64,000 nucleotides of DNA. Source: Candidatus Rhodoferax odensensis. GTDB taxonomy: Bacteria; Pseudomonadota; Gammaproteobacteria; Burkholderiales; Burkholderiaceae_C. Under the pieces are notes generated by a model. That model was not told the origin of the DNA, did not search any database, and saw only the letters and a list, made by a program, of their open reading frames with translations. The stretch lies in contig JADKDJ010000004.1 of the NCBI GenBank assembly GCA_016718405.1, positions 248,001 to 312,000 on the forward strand, written 5' to 3'. This document shows positions 1-8,802 of the stretch, one piece after another. Every line of letters starts with the position of its first letter. The stretch's first letter is position 1. The position numbers were made by a program, and so were the translations under genes.

Positions 1-1
1 G

Positions 2-2968
2 CTCAACCGCGCACCGACGCTGCACCGCCTGGGTATCCAGGCGTTTGAGCCGATCCTGATCGAAGGCAAGGCGATTCAACTGCATCCGCTCGTTTGCTCG
101 GCCTTCAATGCCGACTTCGACGGCGACCAGATGGCTGTGCACGTGCCCTTGTCGGTGGAAGCCCAGATGGAAGCGCGCACCCTGATGCTGGCTTCCAACA
201 ACGTGCTGTTCCCTGCCAACGGTGAACCCTCCATCGTTCCGTCGCAAGACGTGGTGTTGGGGCTGTACTACACCACGCGTGATCGCATCAATGGCAAGGG
301 CGAAGGCCTGATCTTCTCCGACACGGGAGAGGTGCAACGGGCGTTCGACGCAGGGCAGGTGGAGTTGACGGCGCGCATCAACGTTCGTTTGACCGAGTAC
401 ACCCGCAACAAAGCGACCGGCGAGCTGGTTCCCAGCACTAAGCTATGGGAGACCACGGCGGGCCGCGCGCTGTTGTCGGAGATCTTGCCCAAGGGGCTGC
501 CATTCTCCAACATCAACAAGGCCCTTAAGAAGAAGGAAATCTCCAAGCTGATCAACGTGTCGTTTCGCAAATGCGGTCTCAAGGAGACGGTGATTTTTGC
601 AGACAAGCTGTTGCAGTATGGATTCCGCTTGGCGACCAAGGCCGGTATCTCGATCTGCATCGACGACATGCTGGTGCCGCAGGAAAAGCACGGCATCATC
701 GAGCGCGCCGAGAAGGAAGTCAAAGAGATCGCGCAGCAGTACACCTCGGGCCTGGTGACTGCGGGCGAACGCTACAACAAAGTGGTGGACATCTGGGGCA
801 AGGCCGGTGACGAGGTCTCCAAGGTCATGATGGCCCAGTTGGCCAAGGAAAAGACCACCGACCGCCACGGCAACGAAGTCGATCAGGAATCCTTCAACTC
901 GATCTACATGATGGCCGACTCCGGTGCGCGCGGCTCTGCCGCGCAGATTCGCCAGTTGGCCGGCATGCGTGGCCTGATGGCCAAGCCGGACGGCTCGATC
1001 ATCGAGACACCGATCACGGCGAACTTCCGTGAAGGGCTGAACGTGCTGCAATACTTCATTTCGACGCACGGTGCGCGAAAGGGTCTGGCTGACACGGCGC
1101 TCAAGACTGCCAACTCCGGCTACCTCACCCGCCGCCTGGTGGATGTGACGCAGGATCTGGTGGTGACCGAGCAGGACTGCGGCACGCATGAAGGCTCCTT
1201 GATGCGCGCCATCGTCGAAGGCGGCGAAGTGATCGAGTCCTTGCGTGACCGAATCCTGGGCCGCACTGCTGCCGAGGACGTGCTGCATCCGGAAAACCGC
1301 GCCGTGCTGGCCAAGGCGGGCGATATGTTCGACGAAGACGTTATCGAAGAGCTCGAAGCTGCCGGTGTGGACGAAGTCAAGGTTCGCACCGCGTTGACTT
1401 GCGAGACGCGCTTTGGTATCTGTGCCAAGTGCTACGGGCGTGACCTGGGTCGTGGCGGCTTGATCAACGGCGGTGAGGCGGTCGGCGTGATTGCGGCGCA
1501 GTCGATCGGCGAGCCGGGCACGCAGTTGACCATGCGCACCTTCCACATCGGCGGTGCTGCATCACGTGCTGCCATCGCGTCCAGCGTGGAGGCCAAATCC
1601 AACGGCAGCATTGGTTTCAACAGCACCATGCGGTATGTGACCAACAGCAAGAAGGAGTTGGTGGTGATTGCCCGTTCGGGCGAAATCATCATTCACGACG
1701 AACACGGTCGTGAGCGTGAGCGCCATAAAGTGCCGTACGGCGCGGTGCTCACTGTTAGCGCCGATCAGGTGATCAAGGCTGGTGCGATCTTGGCCAACTG
1801 GGATCCCTTGACTCGCCCGATCATTACCGAGTTTGCCGGCAAAGCGCACTTCGAGAACGTCGAAGAAGGCCTCACGGTGGCCAAGCAGTTGGACGAAGTT
1901 ACCGGTTTGTCGACCTTGGTCGTCATCGATCCGAAGCGACGCGGCTCGGCCAAGGTTGTGCGCCCGCAGGTGAAGCTGATCGATGCAGCCGGCAACGAAG
2001 TCAAGATTCCGGGAACCGACCACTCGGTGACGATCGGCTTCCCGGTCGGTGCGCTGGTGCAGGTGCGTGACGGTCAGGATGTCGGCCCCGGCGAAGTGCT
2101 GGCGCGTATCCCGATCGAAGGGCAGAAGACCCGCGACATTACCGGCGGTCTGCCGCGTGTCGCCGAGCTGTTTGAGGCCCGTTCACCCAAAGACAAGGGC
2201 GTCCTGGCCGAGATGACCGGCACGGTCTCCTTCGGCAAGGAAACCAAGGGCAAGATTCGTCTTCAGATTACCGATCCGGATGGTGCGGTCTGGGAAGAAC
2301 TGGTGCCCAAGGAGAAGAACATCCTGGTGCACGAGGGCCAGGTGGTCAACAAGGGTGAAAGCGTGGTCGATGGCCCGGCGGACCCGCAGGACATCCTGCG
2401 CCTGCTGGGATCTGAAGAACTGGCGCGCTACATTGTTGACGAAGTGCAGGACGTGTACCGCTTGCAGGGCGTAAAGATCAACGACAAGCATATTGAAGTG
2501 ATCGTGCGTCAAATGCTGCGTCGGGTGGTGGTCGAGAACGCCGGTGATTCCGGCTATATCAATGGTGAACAGGTCGAGCGATCGGAAATGCTCAACACCA
2601 ACGATGCCTTGCGTGCCGAGGGCAAGATGCCGGCCACCTACACCAACCTGTTGTTGGGTATCACCAAGGCCTCCTTGTCCACCGACAGCTTCATCAGTGC
2701 GGCGTCGTTCCAGGAGACCACGCGCGTGCTGACCGAGGCCGCGATCATGGGCAAGCGCGATGAACTGCGTGGCTTGAAGGAAAACGTGATCGTCGGACGC
2801 TTGATCCCTGCCGGCACTGGCTTGGCATACCACGAAGCGCGCAAGGTTCGCGAGAACCTGGACGAGGCCGAACGCCGCGCCATCGCCGAGGCCGATGCCG
2901 CCGAGCTGGCTGGCGACGCGCTGGCGGCCGAGGCTGCCGACGCGAGCGAAGGAACCGCTGGCGAATAG
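2..2968 (+). CDS. rpoC: DNA-directed RNA polymerase subunit beta' (5'-truncated)
   Basis: Largest catalytic subunit of RNA polymerase; about 988 codons of the C-terminal part are present and the 5' end lies outside the window. The frame is open from base 2. The catalytic magnesium motif NADFDGDQM is encoded at about 107-133. The second zinc site is visible as a Cys in the DCGTHEGS segment (about 1177) plus the CETRFGICAKCYG cluster (about 1400-1435). Bridge-helix and trigger-loop sequence follows (GEPGTQLTMRTFHIGG, about 1510-1555). The C-terminus is Ala/Glu-rich (ELAGDALAAEAADASEG), as in other Burkholderiales. The gene ends 27 bases before a strong intrinsic terminator, so it is the last gene of its operon (normally rplKAJL-rpoBC). 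Confidence 0.98.
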   Translation, partial: LNRAPTLHRLGIQAFEPILIEGKAIQLHPLVCSAFNADFDGDQMAVHVPLSVEAQMEARTLMLASNNVLFPANGEPSIVPSQDVVLGLYYTTRDRINGKGEGLIFSDTGEVQRAFDAGQVELTARINVRLTEYTRNKATGELVPSTKLWETTAGRALLSEILPKGLPFSNINKALKKKEISKLINVSFRKCGLKETVIFADKLLQYGFRLATKAGISICIDDMLVPQEKHGIIERAEKEVKEIAQQYTSGLVTAGERYNKVVDIWGKAGDEVSKVMMAQLAKEKTTDRHGNEVDQESFNSIYMMADSGARGSAAQIRQLAGMRGLMAKPDGSIIETPITANFREGLNVLQYFISTHGARKGLADTALKTANSGYLTRRLVDVTQDLVVTEQDCGTHEGSLMRAIVEGGEVIESLRDRILGRTAAEDVLHPENRAVLAKAGDMFDEDVIEELEAAGVDEVKVRTALTCETRFGICAKCYGRDLGRGGLINGGEAVGVIAAQSIGEPGTQLTMRTFHIGGAASRAAIASSVEAKSNGSIGFNSTMRYVTNSKKELVVIARSGEIIIHDEHGRERERHKVPYGAVLTVSADQVIKAGAILANWDPLTRPIITEFAGKAHFENVEEGLTVAKQLDEVTGLSTLVVIDPKRRGSAKVVRPQVKLIDAAGNEVKIPGTDHSVTIGFPVGALVQVRDGQDVGPGEVLARIPIEGQKTRDITGGLPRVAELFEARSPKDKGVLAEMTGTVSFGKETKGKIRLQITDPDGAVWEELVPKEKNILVHEGQVVNKGESVVDGPADPQDILRLLGSEELARYIVDEVQDVYRLQGVKINDKHIEVIVRQMLRRVVVENAGDSGYINGEQVERSEMLNTNDALRAEGKMPATYTNLLLGITKASLSTDSFISAASFQETTRVLTEAAIMGKRDELRGLKENVIVGRLIPAGTGLAYHEARKVRENLDEAERRAIAEADAAELAGDALAAEAADASEGTAGE

Positions 2969-2995
2969 TGTCCTTTTGCACTGAGCGGCAAATGG

Positions 2996-3033
2996 CGCCT
3001 CAAACTTTCTGTCGAAGGTTTGAGGCGTTTTTT
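2996..3033 (+). terminator. Rho-independent terminator after rpoC
   Basis: A 13-bp stem pairs 2996-3008 with 3015-3027. It contains one G-U pair (T3006 with G3017), has a six-base loop (CTGTCG), and is followed by six T at 3028-3033. The position directly after rpoC supports transcription termination of the rpoBC operon. A TTG-initiated start for the next gene would lie inside this hairpin, which argues for a later start there. Confidence 0.9.
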
Positions 3034-3082
3034 ATGCGCGTGGCGTCATTGTTCGTGTGCGCTTCTGTTTGAGCTGCTTTTC

Positions 3083-3643
3083 GTGAGTGTTTCGGCCGTC
3101 ATCTGGGGTTTGCTCGCAGTCTTGGTGTTCTGGGCGATTGGCGCCTATAACCGGTTGATGCGTTTGCGCGGGCGTGGCCTGGCCGCGTTTGTGGCCATCG
3201 ACAAGCAGTTCAGCCAACAGGCGTTGTGGGTGCAGCCGTTTCCTGCGGGACAAAGCCATTTGTCGGCCGGGCCACCTCTGCTGCCGTCTGCCACAGCCCA
3301 GTTGTACCGCTGGTCTGGGTTGGTAGGGGCCGGTCGGCAGCTGGAGGCGTCCCTGAAAGTGGCTCGGGCCAAACCGCTGGATGGCGAAAGCCTGAACGCA
3401 CTGCGCACCGCGCATGAAACCCTGGTCACGAGTTGGGCACGGTGCCGAGATGAACCGCCCGATCTGGCCGGATCGCCCGTGCCCGAGGACCTTGCCATCA
3501 AATGGGATCACCTGATGGTGCACAGCGATATGGCACGAGCGGAATTCAATCAACTGGCCTGCGACTACAACGCCGCCATCCAGCAGATGCCGGCCCGACT
3601 GCTGGCCTGGCTGTTTGGCTTCAAGCCGATACAGACCCTGTAG
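3083..3643 (+). CDS. LemA-like membrane protein, start uncertain
   Basis: About 186 residues if started at GTG 3083. The same frame is open further upstream to a TTG at 3020, but that lies inside the rpoC terminator. The N-terminus is one membrane helix (VIWGLLAVLVFWAIGAYNRL) followed by a basic, helical segment. The C-terminus has the pattern YN-x-AI-x-x-MP-x-x-L-x-x-LFGFKP, which resembles the end of LemA proteins. A canonical LemA at 20742-21329 shows the same pattern (YNVLA..FP..L...VFGYQP). LemA proteins are helical-bundle membrane proteins of unknown biochemical role. It sits 8 bases before rsmB and is probably cotranscribed with it. The function is unknown. Confidence 0.65.
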   Translation: MSVSAVIWGLLAVLVFWAIGAYNRLMRLRGRGLAAFVAIDKQFSQQALWVQPFPAGQSHLSAGPPLLPSATAQLYRWSGLVGAGRQLEASLKVARAKPLDGESLNALRTAHETLVTSWARCRDEPPDLAGSPVPEDLAIKWDHLMVHSDMARAEFNQLACDYNAAIQQMPARLLAWLFGFKPIQTL

Positions 3644-3651
3644 GTCACGAC

Positions 3652-4980
3652 ATGACCAACGTCGATCAAGCAACGCCTCTGTGGCGGCAACTCCTGGCCA
3701 CTGCCTCGGTGGTGCAACGCGTGCGTGGCGGAGCGTCAGCCACGGCGGCGCTGACCGATGTCGCGGTGGCTCTGCGTCCAGGTGTCCAGGCCTTGAGTTT
3801 TCAGGTGTTGCGCAACTTGGGGCTGGCCCAGTCGCTTCGGCTTCAATTGGCCAGACGAGCACCGCCACCCGCCACCGATGCCCTGCTGTGCAGCGCACTG
3901 GCGCTGGCATGGAGCGATGCCCAGGCGCCTTACGAGGTGTTCACCCTGGTCAATCAGACGGTCGAAGCGGCCAAGCGCGGCGCGGCGCACCGTGGGCAAG
4001 CGAATTTCGTCAACGCCTGTCTGCGCCGATTCATGCGCGAGCGTGAGGCCATGGTCGCTTCGTTGCAAAGTGACCCGGTGGCCGTCTGGAGTCATCCGCA
4101 GTGGTGGATTGACCGCCTAAAGAGGGAGCGCCCCACCCAATGGCAGGCGATACTGGCCCAAAACAACCACCACGCGCCAATGACCTTGCGGGTCAACGTA
4201 CGCAAGATTGGGGTGCCGGATTACCAGGCGGCCTTGGTTGGCGCAGGCATCGACGCGGTGCCGGTTGGCCCATCGGGTTTGACACTGACCCGAGCCGTCC
4301 CGGTGCACGCGCTGCCAGGGTTCACGCAGGGGCTGGTCTCGGTGCAGGATGCGGCCGCGCAGCTGGCGGCTCCGCTGTTGCTTGGCGGGTTGGTGGCGCC
4401 CAGTACCCGACCGCGCGTGCTTGACGCCTGCGCTGCGCCGGGCGGAAAAACCGCACATCTACTGGAGATGGCGGATTGCGACGTCACCGCGATCGATGTC
4501 GACCCGGTTCGCTGCGAGCGCATCGAGCAGAACTTGCGCCGACTCGGTGTCAATGCCCAACTCATCACTGCCGACGCCGCGAACCCGCAGGCCTGGTGGG
4601 ACGGGAGGCAGTTCGACGCCGTGCTGTTGGACGCCCCCTGCACGGCATCGGGGATTGTGCGGCGTCACCCGGATGTACGGTGGTTGCGCCGAGAGTCGGA
4701 CATCGAGCAACTGGCCGCCATTCAGGCGCGGTTGCTGCAAACCCTGTGGAGCGTTGTCAGGCCGGGCGGGCGTTTGCTTTACAGCACCTGTTCAGTGTTC
4801 AAGGCAGAAGGTCAGGAACAGATAGAAACGTTTCTTGCACACAACAGCAACGCCACATTGGCCCCTTCGCCAGGGCATTTAATGCCCAAATCGGGGGCAA
4901 AACCAGAGGCCGTCCCGGACAATCTCCAAGGTGACCATGACGGCTTTTACTACGCTTTGTTGGAGAAGTGCGGCGCTTGA
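3652..4980 (+). CDS. rsmB: 16S rRNA (cytosine-967-C5)-methyltransferase RsmB
   Basis: SAM-dependent methyltransferase (Fmu/Sun) that makes m5C967 in 16S rRNA. 442 residues from ATG 3652; the frame is open further upstream, but this start lies just after the previous stop and gives the usual family length. Residues 1-140 form the NusB-like RNA-binding domain (NFVNACLRRF at 119-128). The SAM site is LDACAAPGGKTAHL (257-270). The two catalytic cysteines are in LLDAPCTASG (Cys330) and YSTCSV (Cys380), the pair diagnostic of RNA m5C methyltransferases. The 3' end overlaps the next gene by about 44 bases, suggesting coupled translation. Confidence 0.96.
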   Translation: MTNVDQATPLWRQLLATASVVQRVRGGASATAALTDVAVALRPGVQALSFQVLRNLGLAQSLRLQLARRAPPPATDALLCSALALAWSDAQAPYEVFTLVNQTVEAAKRGAAHRGQANFVNACLRRFMREREAMVASLQSDPVAVWSHPQWWIDRLKRERPTQWQAILAQNNHHAPMTLRVNVRKIGVPDYQAALVGAGIDAVPVGPSGLTLTRAVPVHALPGFTQGLVSVQDAAAQLAAPLLLGGLVAPSTRPRVLDACAAPGGKTAHLLEMADCDVTAIDVDPVRCERIEQNLRRLGVNAQLITADAANPQAWWDGRQFDAVLLDAPCTASGIVRRHPDVRWLRRESDIEQLAAIQARLLQTLWSVVRPGGRLLYSTCSVFKAEGQEQIETFLAHNSNATLAPSPGHLMPKSGAKPEAVPDNLQGDHDGFYYALLEKCGA

Positions 4981-5569
4981 TGCGCTCAGGCTGACGCTTG
5001 TCTTGCTCCTGAGCTGGACCGTGACGCTTTCGGCACTGGCGCAATCGGCGGCCGAGGTCACGCAATTGCGACTGGAGCGCGATGGCGAGTCGGTCCTGCT
5101 CTCGGCAGTGGTCCAATTCGACTTATCCCCCACCGTGGAAGAGGCCTTGGTCAAAGGCGTGCCGATGATTTTTGTGGCTGAGTTTGAGTTATATCGTGAG
5201 CGTTGGTACTGGACAAACAAAAAAGTGCTAGCGGCGCAGCGGCACATGCGTCTGGCCTATCAACCGCTCACGCGGCGATGGCGTCTGCACGTCGCCTCGG
5301 GCCCGCTGTCCAGTGCGGGATTGGGCCTGTCCTTGAATCAGAGCTTTGAAACCATGGCCGATGCAGTCGCCGCAATGCAGCGCCTGTCACGCTGGAAGGT
5401 CGCCGAACTAACGGACATTGACCCGGAACAGAGCCATCACGCAGAGTTCCGCTTCAAACTCGACCTCGCGCAGCTGCCGCGACCATTCCAGATCGGCAGC
5501 TTGGGCCAAGCTGACTGGAACATCTCGGCTTCCAAGACGCAGCGACTCGCGCTGGAGCCGGCGAAGTGA
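4937..5569 (+). CDS. DUF4390 family exported protein
   Basis: About 210 residues, with a GTG at 4931 as an alternative start two codons upstream. A hydrophobic stretch (RLTLVLLLSWTVTLSALAQS) ends in a plausible signal peptidase site, so the protein is probably periplasmic. The rest is beta-rich, with the segments LYRERWYWTNKKV and LTRRWRLHVASGPL, which I recognise from the DUF4390 family found between rsmB and ntrY in Burkholderiales. No catalytic motif is evident. It overlaps rsmB at the 5' end and ntrY at the 3' end (GTGA), so rsmB-DUF4390-ntrY-ntrX reads as one operon. The function is unknown. Confidence 0.8.
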   Translation: MTAFTTLCWRSAALDALRLTLVLLLSWTVTLSALAQSAAEVTQLRLERDGESVLLSAVVQFDLSPTVEEALVKGVPMIFVAEFELYRERWYWTNKKVLAAQRHMRLAYQPLTRRWRLHVASGPLSSAGLGLSLNQSFETMADAVAAMQRLSRWKVAELTDIDPEQSHHAEFRFKLDLAQLPRPFQIGSLGQADWNISASKTQRLALEPAK

Positions 5570-7860
5570 ACGACCAACAGGCGGCGCAATCGGTTGCGCC
5601 GCGTTTTTCCTTGCAGTCCTCGCGTGCCTTGCGCTGGACGGTTGCGCTGGGTTCGGTTGCCATGGTCCTGGTCGGGCTGGTGTTGCTGTTTCTATTGACG
5701 CAGGCAACCAACAACCGCGAACTGTACGAACGCAACTATGCGCGCCTGTTCGTTCTCAATGTGGTTGTCGCGGCGTCGCTGTTGGTGGCGATCGGCTGGA
5801 TTGGTTTGCGGTTGCTGTTGCGTCTGCGGCAAGGCAGATTTGGCAGTCGGCTGCTTGTCAAGCTGGCCGCCATATTTGCATTGGCAGGCTTCGCGCCGGG
5901 CGTTTTGATCTACGTTGTCTCCTACCAGTTCGTCTCGCGCTCGATTGAGAGCTGGTTTGACGTCAAGGTGGAGGGAGCGTTGGACGCGGGCTTGAGCCTG
6001 GGGCGAGTCACGCTTGACACCTTGGCGGGCGATCTCGCCAACAAAACCCGGCTGGCCTCGGCCCAGTTGGCCGAGACGCACGGTGCGGTGACGCTGCTGC
6101 CAATGGAGCGTTTGCGCGAGCAACTCGGCGCCAGTGAGCTGGTGCTTTGGAGCGCGGGTGGCCGGGTGCTGGTGGCGGCAGGCGAGTCGCGGTTCAAACT
6201 CAGTCCCGAGCGGCCCAGCCAGCAGCAGTTCAGAAACGCGCGAAACCAACGCGTTGTTACCTGGATAGAGGGGCTTGAGGATGGCGCGTTAGAGGCTGAC
6301 GTCGGGCCACGAATCCGGGCCTTGGTTCTGCTGCCCAATGTGGACGTGGGGCTGCTGGGCGAGGCGCGGTTTCTGTCGATGACCCAATTGCTGCCGCCGA
6401 CGCTGGTGGCCAATGCGCTGGCCGTGACCCAAGCCAACCGCGAGTACCAGGAGCGGGCCCTGGCGCGCGAAGGCTTGCGTCGCATGTACATCGGCACGCT
6501 GACCTTGAGCCTGTTCCTGGCGGTGTTTGGCGCGGTACTGCTGGCGGTAGTCTTGGGCAATCAGATCGCCCGCCCGCTGCTCTTGCTCGCTGACGGCGTG
6601 AGTCAGGTCGCTGCTGGCGACCTGACGCCCAAGGCGTCCCTGCTGGGCAAGGACGAGCTCGGAGGCTTGACCCGCTCGTTTGCCGACATGACGCAGCAAC
6701 TGGCCGACGCTCGCCAGGCGGTACAGGACAGCATGGGCCAGGTCGATGCCGCGCGCGCCAATTTGCAAACCATCCTCGACAACCTCACTGCCGGCGTGAT
6801 CGTGCTCAATGCGCAAGGCGTTATTCAGTCCTCCAATCCGGGCGCGACACGCATCTTGCGGGTGCCGCTGGCCGCGTTTGAGGGGCGCCAGCTGAGCGAA
6901 ATCGAAGGATTGCAGGACTTTGCGGGCCGTGTTCAATCGCAATTTGACCTGTTCCTGGGCGATCGGTCTGCCCACGGCCTGGACCATTGGCAGCAGTCCT
7001 TTGAGCTGGGCGCCTTGGCCGAGCGATTGGGCGACCCGGCGGATGGCAACAAGGTAACCCTGGTTGCGCGTGGCGCTGAACTACCCGGCTCTGCGAGGCT
7101 GCTGGTGTTTGACGATATTTCGGAAATCGTGTCGGCTCAGCGCTCGCAGGCTTGGGGAGAAGTCGCTCGTCGGCTGGCTCACGAGATCAAGAATCCGCTG
7201 ACGCCAATTCAGTTGTCGGCGGAACGGCTGGAGATGAAGCTGCGCGGCAAGTTGCCCGAAGCGGACCAGGCGGTTCTGACCAAGTCGGTCAAGACCATCG
7301 TTGACCAAGTCGACGCCATGAAGCGACTGGTCAACGAGTTTCGGGATTACGCCCGACTGCCGGCGGCTGAACTGCACCCGATTGATTTGAATCGATTGAT
7401 CGGTGAGGTCATGCAGCTGTATGGTGACGAAGCGACCCCGGACGCGGTGCGCCTAGATCTTGATGCGGACAGTCCCAGGATCCTTGGCGATGCACAACAG
7501 CTGCGTCAAGTGGTCCATAATTTGTTGCAGAACGCACAGGACGCGAGCGACGCGGCGCGGCGCGAAGACGCGGGCAGCCACACGGTGACGATCAGGACAC
7601 AGTGGCTCAAGGCGTCGAAGCGGGTTCGATTGAGTGTCATCGACGAAGGAACGGGATTTCCCGAGCACATTCTGAAACGGGCGTTTGAGCCCTATGTCAC
7701 AACCAAGTCAAAGGGCACCGGATTGGGCCTTGCGGTCGTCAAGAAGATCGCCGACGAGCACGGTACGCGGGTCGACATCACCAACCGGTTGCTGGAGGGG
7801 AAAGTGCGCGGTGCGCAAGTATCGTTATCATTCGCCACTGAGAATGCCGTGACGAGCTAG
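5566..7860 (+). CDS. ntrY: Two-component sensor histidine kinase, NtrY type
   Basis: 764-residue membrane sensor kinase. Three to four hydrophobic helices lie in residues 20-130 (WTVALGSVAMVLVGLVLLFL; VVVAASLLVAIGWIGL; KLAAIFALAGFAPGVLIYVV). A periplasmic or extracellular region follows, then another helix (LTLSLFLAVFGAVLLAVVLG, about 310-330). Next come a HAMP domain, a PAS-like region, a HisKA domain with phospho-acceptor His539 (RRLAHEIKNPL), and an ATPase with N box LLQNAQDA and G boxes DEGTGF and KGTGLGLAVV. The domain order matches NtrY, which with NtrX responds to nitrogen or redox status. It starts with GTG overlapping the upstream stop by four bases and is followed by its response regulator 39 bases later. 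Confidence 0.92.
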   Translation: MNDQQAAQSVAPRFSLQSSRALRWTVALGSVAMVLVGLVLLFLLTQATNNRELYERNYARLFVLNVVVAASLLVAIGWIGLRLLLRLRQGRFGSRLLVKLAAIFALAGFAPGVLIYVVSYQFVSRSIESWFDVKVEGALDAGLSLGRVTLDTLAGDLANKTRLASAQLAETHGAVTLLPMERLREQLGASELVLWSAGGRVLVAAGESRFKLSPERPSQQQFRNARNQRVVTWIEGLEDGALEADVGPRIRALVLLPNVDVGLLGEARFLSMTQLLPPTLVANALAVTQANREYQERALAREGLRRMYIGTLTLSLFLAVFGAVLLAVVLGNQIARPLLLLADGVSQVAAGDLTPKASLLGKDELGGLTRSFADMTQQLADARQAVQDSMGQVDAARANLQTILDNLTAGVIVLNAQGVIQSSNPGATRILRVPLAAFEGRQLSEIEGLQDFAGRVQSQFDLFLGDRSAHGLDHWQQSFELGALAERLGDPADGNKVTLVARGAELPGSARLLVFDDISEIVSAQRSQAWGEVARRLAHEIKNPLTPIQLSAERLEMKLRGKLPEADQAVLTKSVKTIVDQVDAMKRLVNEFRDYARLPAAELHPIDLNRLIGEVMQLYGDEATPDAVRLDLDADSPRILGDAQQLRQVVHNLLQNAQDASDAARREDAGSHTVTIRTQWLKASKRVRLSVIDEGTGFPEHILKRAFEPYVTTKSKGTGLGLAVVKKIADEHGTRVDITNRLLEGKVRGAQVSLSFATENAVTS

Positions 7861-7899
7861 TCGCACGGTAGACTTTCTACACGGAGACGCGCTCAAGAC

Positions 7900-8577
7900 A
7901 TGGCAAATATTCTGGTGGTTGACGACGAACTCGGCATCCGTGACTTGTTGTGGGAAATTCTTAATGATGAGGGCCACAACGTCGAGATCGCCGAGAACGC
8001 TGCCCAGGCGCGAGCCGCCCGTCTGCGCGATCGGCCTGATCTGGTGTTGCTCGATATCTGGATGCCCGACACAGACGGTGTGACACTGCTTAAGGAATGG
8101 TCGTCGACCGGTGCTTTGACCATGCCGGTGATCATGATGAGTGGGCACGCCACTATTGATACGGCCGTCGAGGCCACCAAGATCGGCGCCCTGGCGTTTC
8201 TAGAGAAACCCATCACTCTTCAGAAGCTCTTGAAGGCCGTCGAGCAGGGTTTGACACGCGGAGCGGTCCGCAAGCCGCCACCATCCGCGGTGACAACAAT
8301 CAGCGTGCCCATGCTCGACGCCAGCGCGCGGGCAGAGTCCGTTCAACTCGTGACGCCCGACACGGGCCCGCAGTCTGAGCAAAGCTTCATGCTGGACAAG
8401 CCCCTGCGAGAGGCTCGGGATGAGTTTGAAAAGGCTTACTTTGAGTACCACCTCGCCAAGGAGCATGGCTCCATGACGCGTGTGGCGGACAAGACCGGAC
8501 TCGAGCGCACCCACTTGTACCGCAAGCTCAAGCAACTTGGAGTTGACCTCACGCGCGGCAAGCGGGCCGGTCCGTAA
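7900..8577 (+). CDS. ntrX: Response regulator, short NtrX type (receiver plus Fis-type HTH)
   Basis: 225 residues. Receiver domain with acidic pocket VVDDE (residues 6-10), phospho-acceptor Asp52 (LVLLDIWMPD), Thr/Ser switch MMSGHAT and conserved Lys EKP. An unstructured linker (about 125-165) leads to a C-terminal Fis-like helix-turn-helix (GSMTRVADKTGLERTHLYRKLKQLGVD, given here as residues about 190-215). The central sigma-54 AAA+ domain of classical NtrX is absent. I recall this as the usual betaproteobacterial form, so it is probably not a deletion. It lies directly downstream of ntrY and is its likely partner. Confidence 0.88.
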   Translation: MANILVVDDELGIRDLLWEILNDEGHNVEIAENAAQARAARLRDRPDLVLLDIWMPDTDGVTLLKEWSSTGALTMPVIMMSGHATIDTAVEATKIGALAFLEKPITLQKLLKAVEQGLTRGAVRKPPPSAVTTISVPMLDASARAESVQLVTPDTGPQSEQSFMLDKPLREARDEFEKAYFEYHLAKEHGSMTRVADKTGLERTHLYRKLKQLGVDLTRGKRAGP

Positions 8578-8622
8578 CGCCGTACCGTTGGTCTGCATCG
8601 TCCGAGAGGCAGCGCGTGATGC

Positions 8623-8628
8623 TATAAT
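8623..8628 (+). promoter_or_regulatory. Probable -10 box of tRNA-Phe
   Basis: A perfect TATAAT lies 11 bases before the mature 5' end of tRNA-Phe. No good -35 hexamer is visible at 16-18 bases upstream, so the call rests on the -10 box and its position. Confidence 0.6.
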
Positions 8629-8638
8629 TTGCGGCTTA

Positions 8639-8714
<76 letters not shown>

Positions 8715-8723
8715 GCATTCATG

Positions 8724-8757
8724 CGCCTCAGCGCCCGGTTCGGGTCCTGGGGCGTTT
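8724..8757 (+). terminator. Probable terminator after tRNA-Phe
   Basis: CGCCTCA (8724-8730) pairs with TGGGGCG (8748-8754) with one G-U pair. An inner CCCG/CGGG helix lies in the loop. It is followed by a short T run (TTTCTGTCTGT). The weak T-tract lowers confidence. Confidence 0.6.
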
Positions 8758-8802
8758 CTGTCTGTGCCTCGCTCGTCGGGCCAGCGGCACACTCACCGCA
8801 CA

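Noticed and set aside
7900..8577. Truncation of NtrX because the AAA+ domain is absent
   Set aside because: The receiver and Fis-type HTH are complete, and I recall this short form as usual for betaproteobacteria.
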